A stretch of 10,879 nucleotides of DNA from JAABUE01 sp037440925 (GCA_037440925.1 JBBITF010000085.1:1-10879); one strand, 5' to 3'. Positions 1 to 5,407 are shown, counted from the first letter of the stretch. Translations and numbers: made by a program. The notes: generated by a model from the letters alone, not told the origin.

Positions 1-98
1 CGCCAATTTGGAAGTCCACATATTATACAAAACCATCCTATTTCCGGTAAAGTCTGATGTAAGTTTGGGTAAATGCTTTCGAGCGCTCCCCAGCAAGG

Positions 99-142
99 GG
101 CTTGGATTGGGCAATCCAAGCCAGCGAAAGCAATCCAAGCCA
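99..142. repeat. 11-bp palindrome plus an extra copy of one arm
   Basis: GGCTTGGATTG at 99-109 is the exact reverse complement of CAATCCAAGCC at 112-122, with two bases between. The right arm recurs exactly at 131-141, within a 13-base direct repeat (111-123 and 130-142). A two-base loop is tight for RNA, so a DNA-level site or a decayed dispersed repeat is as likely as a hairpin. Confidence 0.6.
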
Positions 143-173
143 ACGGTGTCCAAGCTGCCATTTTTTTTTGCTC

Positions 174-195
174 GTGCGGATTGCCAAATCCGCAC
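174..195. repeat. Perfect 9-bp inverted repeat
   Basis: Arms GTGCGGATT (174-182) and AATCCGCAC (187-195) enclose a four-base loop. The nine-T run lies just before it on the plus strand, so it is not a standard plus-strand terminator. On the minus strand the hairpin would be followed by A residues, so it does not fit a terminator there either. Confidence 0.55.
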
Positions 196-231
196 ATGCC
201 TCCCTTGTGGGCAATCGCCAAAAAGTTGACC

Positions 232-260
232 TTGCCAAAGCTTTGCACCTGGACTATAAT
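232..260 (+). promoter_or_regulatory. Sigma-70-type promoter of the tRNA-Val gene
   Basis: TTGCCA at 232-237 (five of six matches to the -35 consensus) and a perfect TATAAT at 255-260 are separated by 17 bases. Transcription would begin near 267, about five bases before the mature 5' end of the tRNA. A nearby TTGACC (226-231) is spaced 23 bases from the -10 and is less likely. Confidence 0.8.
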
Positions 261-271
261 GCGGTCACCTC

Positions 272-348
272 GGGCGCGTAGCTCAGCTGGTTAGAGCGCA
301 TGTATCACACACATGAGGTCGGGGGTTCGAGTCCCTCCGCGCCCACCA
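272..348 (+). tRNA. tRNA-Val (anticodon CAC), CCA encoded
   Basis: The 77 bases fold as a complete cloverleaf. The acceptor stem is GGGCGCG/CGCGCCC, the D stem GCTC/GAGC, the anticodon stem CATGT/ACATG with loop ATCACAC, the variable loop AGGTC, and the T stem GGGGG/CCCTC with loop TTCGAGT. The discriminator A and CCA are encoded. The anticodon at 306-308 is CAC, which reads the valine codon GUG. Position 32 is A, a slightly uncommon base there. A strong promoter precedes it and a terminator follows at once, so it is a single-gene unit. Confidence 0.95.
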
Positions 349-378
349 AAGCGAACTAAAAAGTTCGCTTTTTATTTT
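348..378 (+). terminator. Intrinsic terminator after tRNA-Val
   Basis: A perfect 9-bp stem (AAAGCGAAC at 348-356 and GTTCGCTTT at 363-371) with a six-base loop runs directly into a T-rich tail (369-378). Its first base is the last A of the encoded CCA end. Confidence 0.85.
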
Positions 379-390
379 ATCGTGGTGCAT

Positions 391-396
391 TATAAT
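391..396 (+). promoter_or_regulatory. -10 element (TATAAT) just before the sigma factor gene
   Basis: A perfect TATAAT ends ten bases before the ATG at 407. No good -35 is visible at 17 bases (368-373 is part of the T-rich terminator tail). Start of transcription would fall near 403, leaving essentially no leader. No Shine-Dalgarno-like sequence lies between it and the start codon. Confidence 0.5.
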
Positions 397-406
397 TCCC
401 TTGCCC

Positions 407-1045
407 ATGATTTCGCGCACCAACGAACAATGGCTCTCTGATTTACGTTCCAGCGGCAATTTGCGTGAAGCGGCGCTGGAGGATCTCCGCGCCCTCATTT
501 TGCGAGGGCTGCCCTATGCGCTATCACGTTGGCTTCCCTCTTCTGCGCCGCAGTTCGAATCTTTGATCGAGGAAGTTGCACAGGATACTTTATTGCGCGT
601 TCTCGATCAACTTCACACCTTTGAAGGGCGCAGCCAATTCACGACCTGGGTTCACAAAATTGCCATCCGTATTGCATTGACGGAACTGCGCCGTAAACGC
701 TGGCAGGATTCCTCTTTAGAGGAAATTGTAGATAACGAGGATATGCCTGTTTCTCCTCGCCTGCTGCAAGACCAGAATGTGACTCCTGAAATATCAACCG
801 AGCGAGCCGAATTGCTGGCGCGCATCCGCCGCATTGTTGACGAGGAACTGACCGAAAGACAGCGCAAGGCGCTCGTTATGTTGGGAATGCAGGGACTTCC
901 TATGGAAGAGACGGCTAAAAAATTGAACACAAATCGTAATGCGCTGTATAAATTGTTGCACGATGCTCGCCTGAGGCTGAAAAAACGTTTGCAAATCGAG
1001 GGTTTCGATATTCAAGAAATTTTGTCTGTTTTTGAGCAGGGGTAA
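407..1045 (+). CDS. RNA polymerase sigma factor, ECF (sigma-70) family
   Basis: The 212-residue product has the two-domain layout of group 4 (ECF) sigma factors. Region 2 spans about residues 45-100: AQDTLLRVLDQL, then the -10 recognition helix with FTTWVHKIAIRIA and a basic ELRRKRW end. An acidic linker follows (about 100-145). Region 4 spans about 147-200, with LTERQRKALVMLGMQGLP, then the helix-turn-helix around MEETAKKLNTNRNALYKLLHDA. I chose ATG 407 because it directly follows a TATAAT; an in-frame TTG at 401 would add two residues. The next gene encodes a zinc-binding anti-sigma-like protein, so the pair is probably a regulated sigma/anti-sigma unit. Its target promoters and inducing signal cannot be read from the sequence. 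Confidence 0.88.
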   Translation: MISRTNEQWLSDLRSSGNLREAALEDLRALILRGLPYALSRWLPSSAPQFESLIEEVAQDTLLRVLDQLHTFEGRSQFTTWVHKIAIRIALTELRRKRWQDSSLEEIVDNEDMPVSPRLLQDQNVTPEISTERAELLARIRRIVDEELTERQRKALVMLGMQGLPMEETAKKLNTNRNALYKLLHDARLRLKKRLQIEGFDIQEILSVFEQG

Positions 1046-1082
1046 GAACTCTGGCGATCTACACATCAAAACAACGGCCCTT

Positions 1083-1367
1083 ATGAATATCAAGAAATTC
1101 CCCAAAAAGTCATTCAGACGGCGGCGCAATCAGCCTGAGCTCACCGAGCAACTGTTAGTGAGATTGATTCGTTCGCTCGAACATACATACGACGAGGAAA
1201 TATCGTGTGATGAAGTCTTCGCATTGGTGGATGAATATGCCGAGGCCGAACAACGCGGGGAAGATGTTGCACGGTTCAAACCGCTCCTGCGCCAGCACCT
1301 GGAAATGTGCCGAGAATGCGAGGAAGAATACCAGGCTTTGTTGCGCGTACTGGAAGGAACATCGTGA
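1083..1367 (+). CDS. Small soluble zinc-binding anti-sigma-like protein
   Basis: The 94-residue product carries C42-x29-H72-x3-C76-x2-C79, the ligand pattern of zinc-binding anti-sigma (ZAS/zf-HC2) domains, which grip ECF sigma factors in the cytoplasm. A basic N-terminus (residues 4-15) precedes the domain. There is no membrane segment, unlike many anti-sigmas, and only 15 residues follow the last cysteine, so the fold is minimal. ATG 1083 gives a 37-base gap after the sigma stop. An in-frame TTG at 1032 would overlap the sigma gene and add 17 residues of no evident value. Pairing with the upstream sigma factor is inferred from adjacency. It could instead be a redox- or zinc-responsive sensor of the RsrA type. 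Confidence 0.72.
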   Translation: MNIKKFPKKSFRRRRNQPELTEQLLVRLIRSLEHTYDEEISCDEVFALVDEYAEAEQRGEDVARFKPLLRQHLEMCRECEEEYQALLRVLEGTS

Positions 1368-1478
1368 GAGGCTGAGATAAAGAATGGTAACTCTTCAGCC
1401 ATCGTCGGTCTGAGCGAGTCTAAAGCCGCCTGCTCAGTACATGAAAGTCTTCGGACCAGCGTCGCGAGTCGACCTCCC

Positions 1479-1507
1479 TTGCCTTTTCGCCCATCTTGTG
1501 CTATTTT
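1479..1507 (+). promoter_or_regulatory. Possible promoter of the receiver-thpR-rsfS set
   Basis: TTGCCT (1479-1484) and TATTTT (1502-1507) are spaced 17 bases apart, each with four of six consensus matches. Transcription would start near 1514, just before the AGGAG ribosome-binding site at 1517-1521. Matches are modest, so read-through from the sigma unit remains possible. Confidence 0.4.
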
Positions 1508-1529
1508 TACTGGCGCAGGAGTATGTCCT

Positions 1530-1940
1530 ATGACGGAAAACCAAAAGACCGTTATTGTCGTCGAAGACGAGCCTGATGCTGCTGAACTCTTTGCTGAAAT
1601 GATGCGCGTCAGCGGTTTTCGCGTCCTCAAAACCTACAGCAGTACCCCGGCTATCTCCATGATTGCGAAAGAATTGCCGGATGTTGTGATACTCGACATC
1701 ATGATGCCCGATGTTTCTGGCCTAGAAGTGTTGCGCTTCATGCGGCGTGAACCTCGATTGAGCAAAATTCCTGTCATCGTTGTCTCTGCCAAAAGCATGC
1801 CCTCGGATATCCGTGAAGGTTTAGAAGCGGGTGCGACCCTTTATCTTGCCAAGCCGGTCGGTTATCTGGACTTGAAACAAGCGGTAGACCAGGTCATGTA
1901 TGACGCTGCTGCCAATTCGGCCATTGATCAGCCCTCCTGA
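1530..1940 (+). CDS. Stand-alone response regulator receiver (REC) protein
   Basis: The 136-residue product is one CheY-like receiver domain with no output domain. The acidic pair is E12-D13, the phosphate-accepting aspartate D56 (in LDIMMPDVSG), the switch hydroxyl residue S86 (in VIVVSAKS) and the conserved lysine K108 (in LAKPV). Such proteins pass a phosphoryl signal to partner proteins rather than binding DNA. The start is fixed by AGGAG at 1517-1521, eight bases before ATG 1530. An out-of-frame ATG at 1523 and longer in-frame starts lack this support. No histidine kinase is nearby, so its partner is unknown. It is followed after four bases by thpR, suggesting co-transcription. Confidence 0.9.
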   Translation: MTENQKTVIVVEDEPDAAELFAEMMRVSGFRVLKTYSSTPAISMIAKELPDVVILDIMMPDVSGLEVLRFMRREPRLSKIPVIVVSAKSMPSDIREGLEAGATLYLAKPVGYLDLKQAVDQVMYDAAANSAIDQPS

Positions 1941-1944
1941 AGCG

Positions 1945-2526
1945 ATGAACTTGCTGCGCGTCTTCATTGCGATCGAAATTCCCTCGTCCATCCAACTGGC
2001 AATCGAAAAGCATACTGCTTGCTTGCGCAGCGTTTTGGATACCAACCTGGTGCGCTGGACACCTACCGCCAACATCCATTTGACGTTGAAATTCCTGGGC
2101 GATGTTTCCCCCACTACAATCGAATTGCTCACTCAAATGCTGATGGCAGAAGCCGGTCAGCATTCTTGTTTCGACATACAAATTGCGGAATTGGGAACTT
2201 TTCCCAACCTGCGGCGGCCGCGCGTCATTTGGATTGGCATCCAGGCTCCGTCTGCGCTCGAAGCGCTTCGGCATGGGATCGAGGCCGCTACCGCGCGAAT
2301 GGGATATCCTGCCGAGGAGCGTCCCTTTTCTCCCCATTTGACCATCGGGCGCGTCAAACAAACCGTCGGCCCGGCTGAGGCGCAAAAAATCCGCGCCGCA
2401 CTGGAGGGGACAAAAATCGGCGTGTTGGGAACCAGCAAGGTGGAAGCCGTCCATCTGTTCAAAAGCGACTTGAAACCGAGCGGCGCCGTCTATCACCGCC
2501 TTTTTTCTGCCCCTTTGAAACCATGA
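1945..2526 (+). CDS. thpR: RNA 2',3'-cyclic phosphodiesterase (2H phosphoesterase, LigT/ThpR)
   Basis: The 193-residue product has both HxTx motifs that define 2H phosphoesterases: H45-L-T47-L followed by KFLGDV, and H131-L-T133-I within FSPHLTIGR. The two histidines and two threonines form the active site that opens 2',3'-cyclic phosphates on RNA ends. Length matches the bacterial family (about 180-200 residues). ATG 1945 begins the typical hydrophobic first strand (RVFIAIEIP) and lies four bases after the receiver stop; an earlier in-frame start at 1900 would overlap that gene. The Shine-Dalgarno signal is weak, so translational coupling is likely. The physiological RNA substrate is unknown in most bacteria. 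Confidence 0.92.
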   Translation: MNLLRVFIAIEIPSSIQLAIEKHTACLRSVLDTNLVRWTPTANIHLTLKFLGDVSPTTIELLTQMLMAEAGQHSCFDIQIAELGTFPNLRRPRVIWIGIQAPSALEALRHGIEAATARMGYPAEERPFSPHLTIGRVKQTVGPAEAQKIRAALEGTKIGVLGTSKVEAVHLFKSDLKPSGAVYHRLFSAPLKP

Positions 2527-2530
2527 GGTG
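2525..2530 (+). promoter_or_regulatory. Shine-Dalgarno site that supports the CTG start of rsfS
   Basis: GAGGTG overlaps the thpR stop codon (2524-2526) and stands four bases before CTG 2535. No ATG, GTG or TTG in the rsfS frame lies between the in-frame stop at 2529-2531 and the conserved N-terminus, so this site decides the start. Confidence 0.65.
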
Positions 2531-2534
2531 ACAC

Positions 2535-2879
2535 CTGAACGCACTCGAACTTGCCCGTTCCATCGTAAACGCCCTGGAAGAGAAAAAGGGCGAAGATATC
2601 CTTTTACTCGATATCAAAGATATCGCCTCGTTCACCGACTATTTTGTCATTTGTAGTGGCACCAGCGACCGCATGTTAGACGCGTTGGCCGATATCGTAT
2701 TGCAAAGCGCCTACAAGCAACATCACAAGAAAGGCCGCAAAGAGGGAGAGGCTCGTGAAGGCTGGCTGGTGGTAGACTATGGCGATGTGGTTGTCCATCT
2801 TTTCTCTCCCGACCAGCGTGCTTATTACCAACTCGAAGAGCTGTGGAGCGAAGGGAGAGTATTGCTCAGATTGCAGTAA
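2535..2879 (+). CDS. rsfS: Ribosomal silencing factor RsfS (apparent CTG start)
   Basis: The 114-residue product matches the RsfS/DUF143 family, which binds protein L14 on the large ribosomal subunit and blocks joining with the small subunit when nutrients are short. Recognisable segments are the N-terminal LELARSIVNALEEKK helix, the family core FTDYFVICSGTSDR (33-46), the EGWLVVDYGDVVVHLF strands (75-90) and the RAYYQLEELW end (95-104). The first ATG in frame (2673) would delete the N-terminal third, including the core. The frame is open back only to a stop at 2529-2531, leaving CTG 2535 as the only plausible start. It follows thpR by eight bases. Confidence 0.9.
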   Translation: MNALELARSIVNALEEKKGEDILLLDIKDIASFTDYFVICSGTSDRMLDALADIVLQSAYKQHHKKGRKEGEAREGWLVVDYGDVVVHLFSPDQRAYYQLEELWSEGRVLLRLQ

Positions 2880-2896
2880 ATAACGTCAGTTCGGGG

Positions 2897-2932
2897 TGTC
2901 CCGAAGGCGCGGTTCTGTAAAACTTCGGGACA
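2897..2932. terminator. Hairpin between convergent rsfS and glmS
   Basis: A perfect 10-bp inverted repeat, TGTCCCGAAG (2897-2906) and CTTCGGGACA (2923-2932), encloses a 16-base loop. On the plus strand it is followed by only three T residues, and there is no T run on the minus side. It sits 18 bases after the rsfS stop and 39 bases after the glmS stop, so a shared, weak terminator or RNA-end stabiliser is the likely role. Confidence 0.5.
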
Positions 2933-2970
2933 TTTCAACGGTTATCTGTTAAGTAGTCGGATAATTCTTT

Positions 2971-4812
2971 CTATTCCACTGTCACACTCTTTGCTAGGTT
3001 GCGGGGTTGGTCTATGTCCAGGCCGCGAATGGCAGCAATGTGATAAGCCAACATTTGCAGTGGAATGACCGTGATCACCGGCGAGAGCATCCACGGCGTT
3101 TCGGGTATCCACAACACATGGTCGGCCATACTTTGTATCAGTTCGTCGCCTTCGGTCGCCACTGCAATGACCACACCGCCGCGTGCCTTGGCCTGTTGGA
3201 TTTGGCTAATCATTTTTTCGTGCCAGGGGTCTTTGGGCGCCAGGCAGAGCACCGGCATATTCTCGTCAATCAAGGCAATGGGGCCATGTTTCATTTCGCC
3301 GGCTGGGTAACCCTCGGCATGAATATAGGAAATTTCCTTGAGTTTCAGCGCGCCTTCATAGGCAATCGGCATATTGATACCGCGCCCTAAGTAGAGACAG
3401 TCGCGGATGTCTTTGAGGGCATACGCCACTTTCTCTACTGCCGGCTCTGTATCCAAAACACGCCCAGCCAGGTCGGGTACCAGGCGTAGATCTGACACCA
3501 GCGCGCGTCGGGTTTTCTCGCTCAAAGCACCGCGCATGTCGGCTAGCAGAATGGCCAGCATGTACTGGTCTACCAGCGGAGCAGTGAAAGCCTTGGTAGA
3601 GGCTACGCCGATTTCTGGGCCGGTTTGCATCGAAATATAGCCATCGGCAATACGCATGGCTTGGGAGCCAATGGCATTGACAATGCTCCACAAAATCGCG
3701 CCTTTCTTGCGGCCTTCTTCCATAGCGGCCAGCGTATCTGCCGTCTCGCCAGATTGAGAGATAGCCAGCACAACCGTGTTCTCGTCTAGGATGGGATCGC
3801 TGTAACGGAACTCCGAGCCGATGACGACTTCTACCGGCACGCGGGCGATCTTCTCGATGAGTGTCTTGCCTACCATGCCGGCGTAGGCGGCCGTCCCACA
3901 GGCGGTAATGTAGATGCGCGAGATGCGTGTAGCCATTTCTGGCGTCAGATTCAATTCAGGTAGACGGATGCGTCCCGTGTTGAAATCCACCCGCCCAGCC
4001 AGCGTATCGGTCAATGAGCGCACCTGCTCATGGATCTCTTTCTGCATGAAGTGACGGAACTCTCCCTTTTCTGCCGAGACGGCATCCCAGGCAATCGTAT
4101 GTACTTCCGCTTTTACGGCCTGGCCTTCAATCGTCTCTATACGCACGCTGTCACGGGTGACGATAGCCATTTGCCGCGACTCCAAAAAGTTGACCCGCCG
4201 TGTATGTTCCAGAATGGCCGGGATGTCTGATGCGATGAAATTTTCGCCCTCACCCAGCCCAATGACCACGCCGCCGGCATTGCCAATGCGCGCCGTTACA
4301 ATCTTATCTGGCTCATCTGCCGACATCAACACCACCACATTGGCGCCCTGGATGTGATTGAAGGCCTTGCGGGCAGCCTCTACAAAATTTGCGCTTGTCG
4401 CGAGGTGATGCTCTACCAAATGGACAATGGTCTCCGTGTCTGTTTCGGATTGGAAGACCACCCCTTCTGCGCTCAACTCGTCCTTGAGTTCTAGGAAGTT
4501 TTCCACGATGCCGTTATGCACCACCACCACCCGCCCAGACGCGCCTAGATGCGGATGGGCATTACGCGCCGAGGGGGCGCCGTGCGTAGCCCAGCGGGTA
4601 TGACCGATGCCTGTTTTGCCGTTGACGGGAGATTTGTTGACCAGTTCTATCAATTGGGACAACTTGCCCGCATCGCGCCGCACCTCCAGGCTGTTGCCAT
4701 TATAGACGGCTAACCCTGCCGAATCATAGCCGCGATATTCCAACCTTCTGAGGCCGTTGAGAATGATTGGCGTCGCATCGCGCGAGCCGATATAACCGAC
4801 GATTCCACACAT
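2971..4812 (-). CDS. glmS: Glutamine--fructose-6-phosphate aminotransferase (isomerizing)
   Basis: The 613-residue protein makes glucosamine-6-phosphate from fructose-6-phosphate and glutamine, the first step toward cell-wall and other amino sugars. The N-terminal class II glutaminase domain starts with the nucleophile C2 (MCGIVGYIGS) and shows HTRWATHG (71-78) and HNGIVEN (99-105). Two SIS sugar-isomerase domains follow, with ACGTAAYAG (304-312), SQSGETADT (352-360) and GVASTKAFT (402-410). Catalytic residues align with E. coli with a constant offset of five: E493, H498, H509 (in KHGP) and K608 near the C-terminus. Length is normal (E. coli 609). GGAGG stands five bases before the ATG. The long leader carries a glmS-ribozyme-like RNA, so its product should repress it. 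Confidence 0.98.
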   Translation of the reverse strand: MCGIVGYIGSRDATPIILNGLRRLEYRGYDSAGLAVYNGNSLEVRRDAGKLSQLIELVNKSPVNGKTGIGHTRWATHGAPSARNAHPHLGASGRVVVVHNGIVENFLELKDELSAEGVVFQSETDTETIVHLVEHHLATSANFVEAARKAFNHIQGANVVVLMSADEPDKIVTARIGNAGGVVIGLGEGENFIASDIPAILEHTRRVNFLESRQMAIVTRDSVRIETIEGQAVKAEVHTIAWDAVSAEKGEFRHFMQKEIHEQVRSLTDTLAGRVDFNTGRIRLPELNLTPEMATRISRIYITACGTAAYAGMVGKTLIEKIARVPVEVVIGSEFRYSDPILDENTVVLAISQSGETADTLAAMEEGRKKGAILWSIVNAIGSQAMRIADGYISMQTGPEIGVASTKAFTAPLVDQYMLAILLADMRGALSEKTRRALVSDLRLVPDLAGRVLDTEPAVEKVAYALKDIRDCLYLGRGINMPIAYEGALKLKEISYIHAEGYPAGEMKHGPIALIDENMPVLCLAPKDPWHEKMISQIQQAKARGGVVIAVATEGDELIQSMADHVLWIPETPWMLSPVITVIPLQMLAYHIAAIRGLDIDQPRNLAKSVTVE

Positions 4813-4817
4813 GGGTT

Positions 4818-4822
4818 CCTCC
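4818..4822 (-). promoter_or_regulatory. Ribosome-binding site of glmS
   Basis: Read on the minus strand, GGAGG lies five bases before the glmS ATG. It is downstream of the ribozyme and would stay with the coding RNA after self-cleavage. Confidence 0.85.
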
Positions 4823-4851
4823 AGGTTTTAGAGAATAGATGATTAGAGATT

Positions 4852-4888
4852 AGTGAATAGTCGAGTAAGAGTGACTACTCTTCACTCT
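4852..4888 (-). repeat. Low-complexity palindromic spacer between ribozyme and glmS
   Basis: Bases about 4830-4905 are a run of degenerate short repeats (variants of ACTAATC, ACTCT and GTGAAGAG on the minus strand). Within them alternative hairpins compete: AGAGTGA (4868-4874) with TCACTCT (4882-4888); GAGTA (4863-4867) with TACTC (4876-4880); and a longer bulged stem joining 4852-4861 with 4874-4886. I see no recognised regulatory element; it appears to be spacer DNA in the glmS leader. Confidence 0.45.
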
Positions 4889-4909
4889 CTGTTCACTGCT
4901 CTCTATGGT

Positions 4910-5147
4910 TGCCGCTTCCTGCGCATTTGTCTCATCGGTCACCCGTGAGCGTTAGGCGCAGGACTGTGACTGGAGGGAAAGATGGACGGGTGGTGGCGCA
5001 CCCGGAGGGCTTCCGCTGATCGTTCGATTTTCCTGTCTCACCCCGACTCTCTCCTGAAAGGAAAGGAAGAGTAAGCCAGTTAGCCCCGCCTCGCGGCGGG
5101 GAACCCTCATCCTCGTCACCTGTTATCAGACGAACAGGCCATGCGCT
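4910..5147 (-). ncRNA. glmS self-cleaving ribozyme (variant with enlarged core)
   Basis: The RNA lies in the glmS leader on the minus strand. It shows the ribozyme's landmarks in order: A5147 then GCGC (5146-5143), placing cleavage between 5147 and 5146; AUGG; stem P1, CCUGUU (5138-5133) with AACAGG (5124-5119); UGACGAGG (5118-5111), whose first G (5117) matches the proposed catalytic guanine; P2, GAGGG (5108-5104) with CCCUC (5009-5005); AUCGA (5028-5024); and GCGGAAG (5016-5010), whose GCG can pair with CGC of the cleavage segment. P3 is CGGGUG/CACCCG (5004-4999, 4992-4987). P4 is UCCUGCGC/GCGCAGGA (4963-4956, 4924-4917), capped by a CUCA/UGAG, CGG/CCG stem with GNRA loop GUGA. About 73 extra bases (5101-5029) sit between the P2 strand and AUCGA. 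I could not find a convincing P3.1 pseudoknot. In the family, glucosamine-6-phosphate is the cofactor for cleavage, which lowers glmS expression. Confidence 0.86.
5084..5101 (-). other. Extra GC hairpin inserted in the ribozyme core
   Basis: CCCCGCC and GGCGGGG form a perfect 7-bp stem with a GCGA (GNRA) loop on the minus strand. It begins directly after the P2-proximal UU, where canonical glmS ribozymes run straight into UAUCGA. A second, imperfect hairpin follows (about 5075-5043: ACUCU/AGAGU plus CCU/AGG). Confidence 0.7.
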
Positions 5148-5161
5148 GTCTTTCCCTGTTT

Positions 5162-5177
5162 GGACTCTCTGGAGTCC
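5162..5177 (-). other. Hairpin at the 5' end of the glmS leader
   Basis: On the minus strand GGACUC and GAGUCC pair (6 bp) around loop CAGA. It lies between the predicted transcription start (about 5182) and the ribozyme cleavage site (5147/5146), so it would be on the short 5' fragment released by cleavage. Confidence 0.55.
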
Positions 5178-5188
5178 GAATGTCGAAG

Positions 5189-5216
5189 ATTATACCCGAT
5201 AAAAGCATTGACTCCA
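5189..5216 (-). promoter_or_regulatory. Promoter of the glmS leader
   Basis: On the minus strand a perfect TATAAT (5194-5189) is preceded by TGGAGT (5216-5211) with a 16-base spacer; the -35 has only three of six matches. Transcription would start near 5182, giving a leader of about 370 bases that includes the complete ribozyme and about 35 bases before its cleavage site. The position fits the ribozyme assignment. Confidence 0.6.
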
Positions 5217-5250
5217 TTGCAACAACAGAAAATCTCAATAACTACCTGCC

Positions 5251-5290
5251 CGCCCTCACCTCCGACCCCTCTCCTGATGGGAGAGGGGAG
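5251..5290. repeat. Dispersed CCCTC-type palindromic repeat
   Basis: CCCTCACCTCCGACC runs into a perfect 9-bp hairpin with arms CCCCTCTCC (5266-5274) and GGAGAGGGG (5280-5288) and loop TGATG. This resembles a short palindromic repeat found in many copies in intergenic regions of diverse bacteria, including Chloroflexota (recalled, not searched). Only one copy is in the window. Confidence 0.65.
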
Positions 5291-5295
5291 ATGTG

Positions 5296-5407
5296 ACGCC
5301 AAGAGCGCGGAGCGCGCAGAGTTGAGAATTTGTAAAACCCGCATCAAGAGCGCTTTTTCTTTGCGGAATCGGTAAAAAATCTCAGCGTTCTCTGCGCGCT
5401 CTGCGGT
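5296..5407. repeat. MITE-like inverted repeat with GCAGAG-type arms
   Basis: The left arm (5306-5321) and right arm (5390-5405) are complementary at 15 of 16 positions, and TGAGA/TCTCA extends the match after a small gap. The interior is AT-rich with no coding capacity. GCCAAGAG at the left end and CTCTGCGGT at the right end resemble a widespread family of dispersed, non-autonomous palindromes made of CGCAGAG units. No target-site duplication is clear. Confidence 0.6.

Larger units (their letters stand above)
1..271. other. Gene-free region with short palindromes upstream of the tRNA
   Basis: I see no credible protein gene here; the short open frames have no family resemblance and overlap palindromes. 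A perfect 11-bp inverted repeat (arms 99-109 and 112-122) is followed by a further direct copy of its right arm at 131-141. A nine-T run lies at 161-169. A second perfect 9-bp hairpin has arms 174-182 and 187-195 and loop GCCA. The end of the region is the tRNA promoter. These may be the 3' flank and terminator of a gene outside the window; that part is inference. Confidence 0.6.

Noticed and set aside
226..260. TTGACC as -35 for the tRNA promoter
   Set aside because: It would leave a 23-base spacer; TTGCCA at 232-237 gives exactly 17.
1032..1082. N-terminal extension of the anti-sigma gene from TTG 1032
   Set aside because: It overlaps the sigma gene, has no ribosome-binding site and adds residues unlike the family.
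1894..2544. Minus-strand open frame of 216 codons opposite thpR
   Set aside because: The plus-strand frame has both HxTx motifs and family length; the antisense product is low-complexity and unrecognised.
4910..5182. T-box, RNase P RNA or another structured RNA in the glmS leader
   Set aside because: The T-box GGUGG antiterminator sequence and RNase P core sequences are absent, whereas several glmS ribozyme core sequences occur in the right order directly upstream of glmS.
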